From: an uncultured Gammaproteobacteria bacterium
Lineage (GTDB): Bacteria > Pseudomonadota > Gammaproteobacteria > Pseudomonadales > Pseudohongiellaceae
DNA: 32,327 nt
Assembly (NCBI GenBank): GCA_913054495.1
Contig: CAJXIY010000029.1
Coordinates: forward strand, 1 to 32,327
Direction of reading: 5' to 3'
Positions within the stretch are counted from its first letter, which is position 1. Each line of letters begins with the position of its first letter. Below are positions 32,208 through 32,327 of this stretch, piece by piece. Made by a program: the position numbers and the translations under genes. Under the pieces are notes generated by a model. The model was not told the DNA's origin. It made no database searches and worked only from the letters and a program-made list of their open reading frames with translations.

Positions 32208-32327
32208 CACCAAACGATTGGATGTTCGCTATTGGCTGAAAACTGTCTTCAACTAAGGATAATGTAGAGAGTGAGACTGTACGTCGTCAGCCCATTTGGG
32301 ACCACTGACACTAAATCCTAAGAGACA
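32208..32327. other. Window end without recognisable gene
   Basis: The last 120 bases contain no supported reading frame. GCTATTGGC (32228-32236) is the exact reverse complement of GCCAATAGC at 31626-31634, so the GFA pseudogene is flanked by a short inverted match. This alone is not enough to call an element. Confidence 0.35.

Noticed and set aside
31590..32245. GTTATGT and GCCAATAGC motifs around the GFA pseudogene as integron attC-like sites.
   Set aside because: The paired R/L boxes and the attC stem cannot be assembled; only short matches remain.

Overview
The window looks like chromosome of a gammaproteobacterium, probably marine or another free-living heterotroph. The evidence is the mixture of lipoproteins, single-haem cytochromes, Na+-coupled and orphan transporters, a TTQ amine dehydrogenase operon and dispersed GGGGTCAG-type intergenic repeats. 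I cannot name the genus. There are no rRNA, tRNA or CRISPR genes and no intact transposase.

Layout. 1-2.8 kb: a secreted lipoprotein cytochrome/beta-propeller on the minus strand, bracketed by inverted GGGGTCAGA copies, then a 94-nt hairpin element. 2.8-7.4 kb: an NhaC-type antiporter, a PaaI-like thioesterase, a DUF819 membrane protein and a convergent two-subunit TPP-dependent decarboxylase of the ComD/ComE type. 7.7-11.4 kb: a secreted alpha/beta hydrolase, a PadR regulator with a GyrI-like partner, and an MDR-family oxidoreductase that carries a signal peptide.

11.4-14.8 kb is the most interesting part. It is a metal (probably mercury) response module. A MerR-type regulator with three conserved Cys lies tail-to-tail with a gene for a secreted HMA-thioredoxin fusion. 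In that gene both Cys codons of the HMA CxxC metal-binding motif are in-frame TGA codons. A hairpin with the geometry of a bacterial SECIS follows at the right distance. I read this as a double-selenocysteine (UxxU) HMA domain. The same MerR-type promoter/operator (TTGCTTCTGTAGT plus a TACAG half-site) occurs in front of the selenoprotein gene and in front of a GDCCVxC-type small protein gene. The latter is followed by a frameshifted four-helix membrane protein and an NHL-repeat protein. A 31-bp direct repeat brackets the selenoprotein/merR pair.

14.9-19.5 kb: a sterol-desaturase-family enzyme with a small membrane protein, then a tightly coupled five-gene amine dehydrogenase operon (large subunit, MauE, MauD, TTQ light chain, cytochrome c). 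19.6-24.8 kb: a Tricorn/S41-like protease, and a redoxin-cytochrome-PHM-like copper protein whose six copper ligands are retained although the redoxin Cys are lost. 25-29.7 kb: a 159-nt hairpin element, two metallo-beta-lactamase-fold hydrolases, an OPT-family transporter and a hemolysin III protein. 29.7-32.3 kb: a lipoprotein esterase, a small secreted protein and a decaying GFA-family pseudogene.
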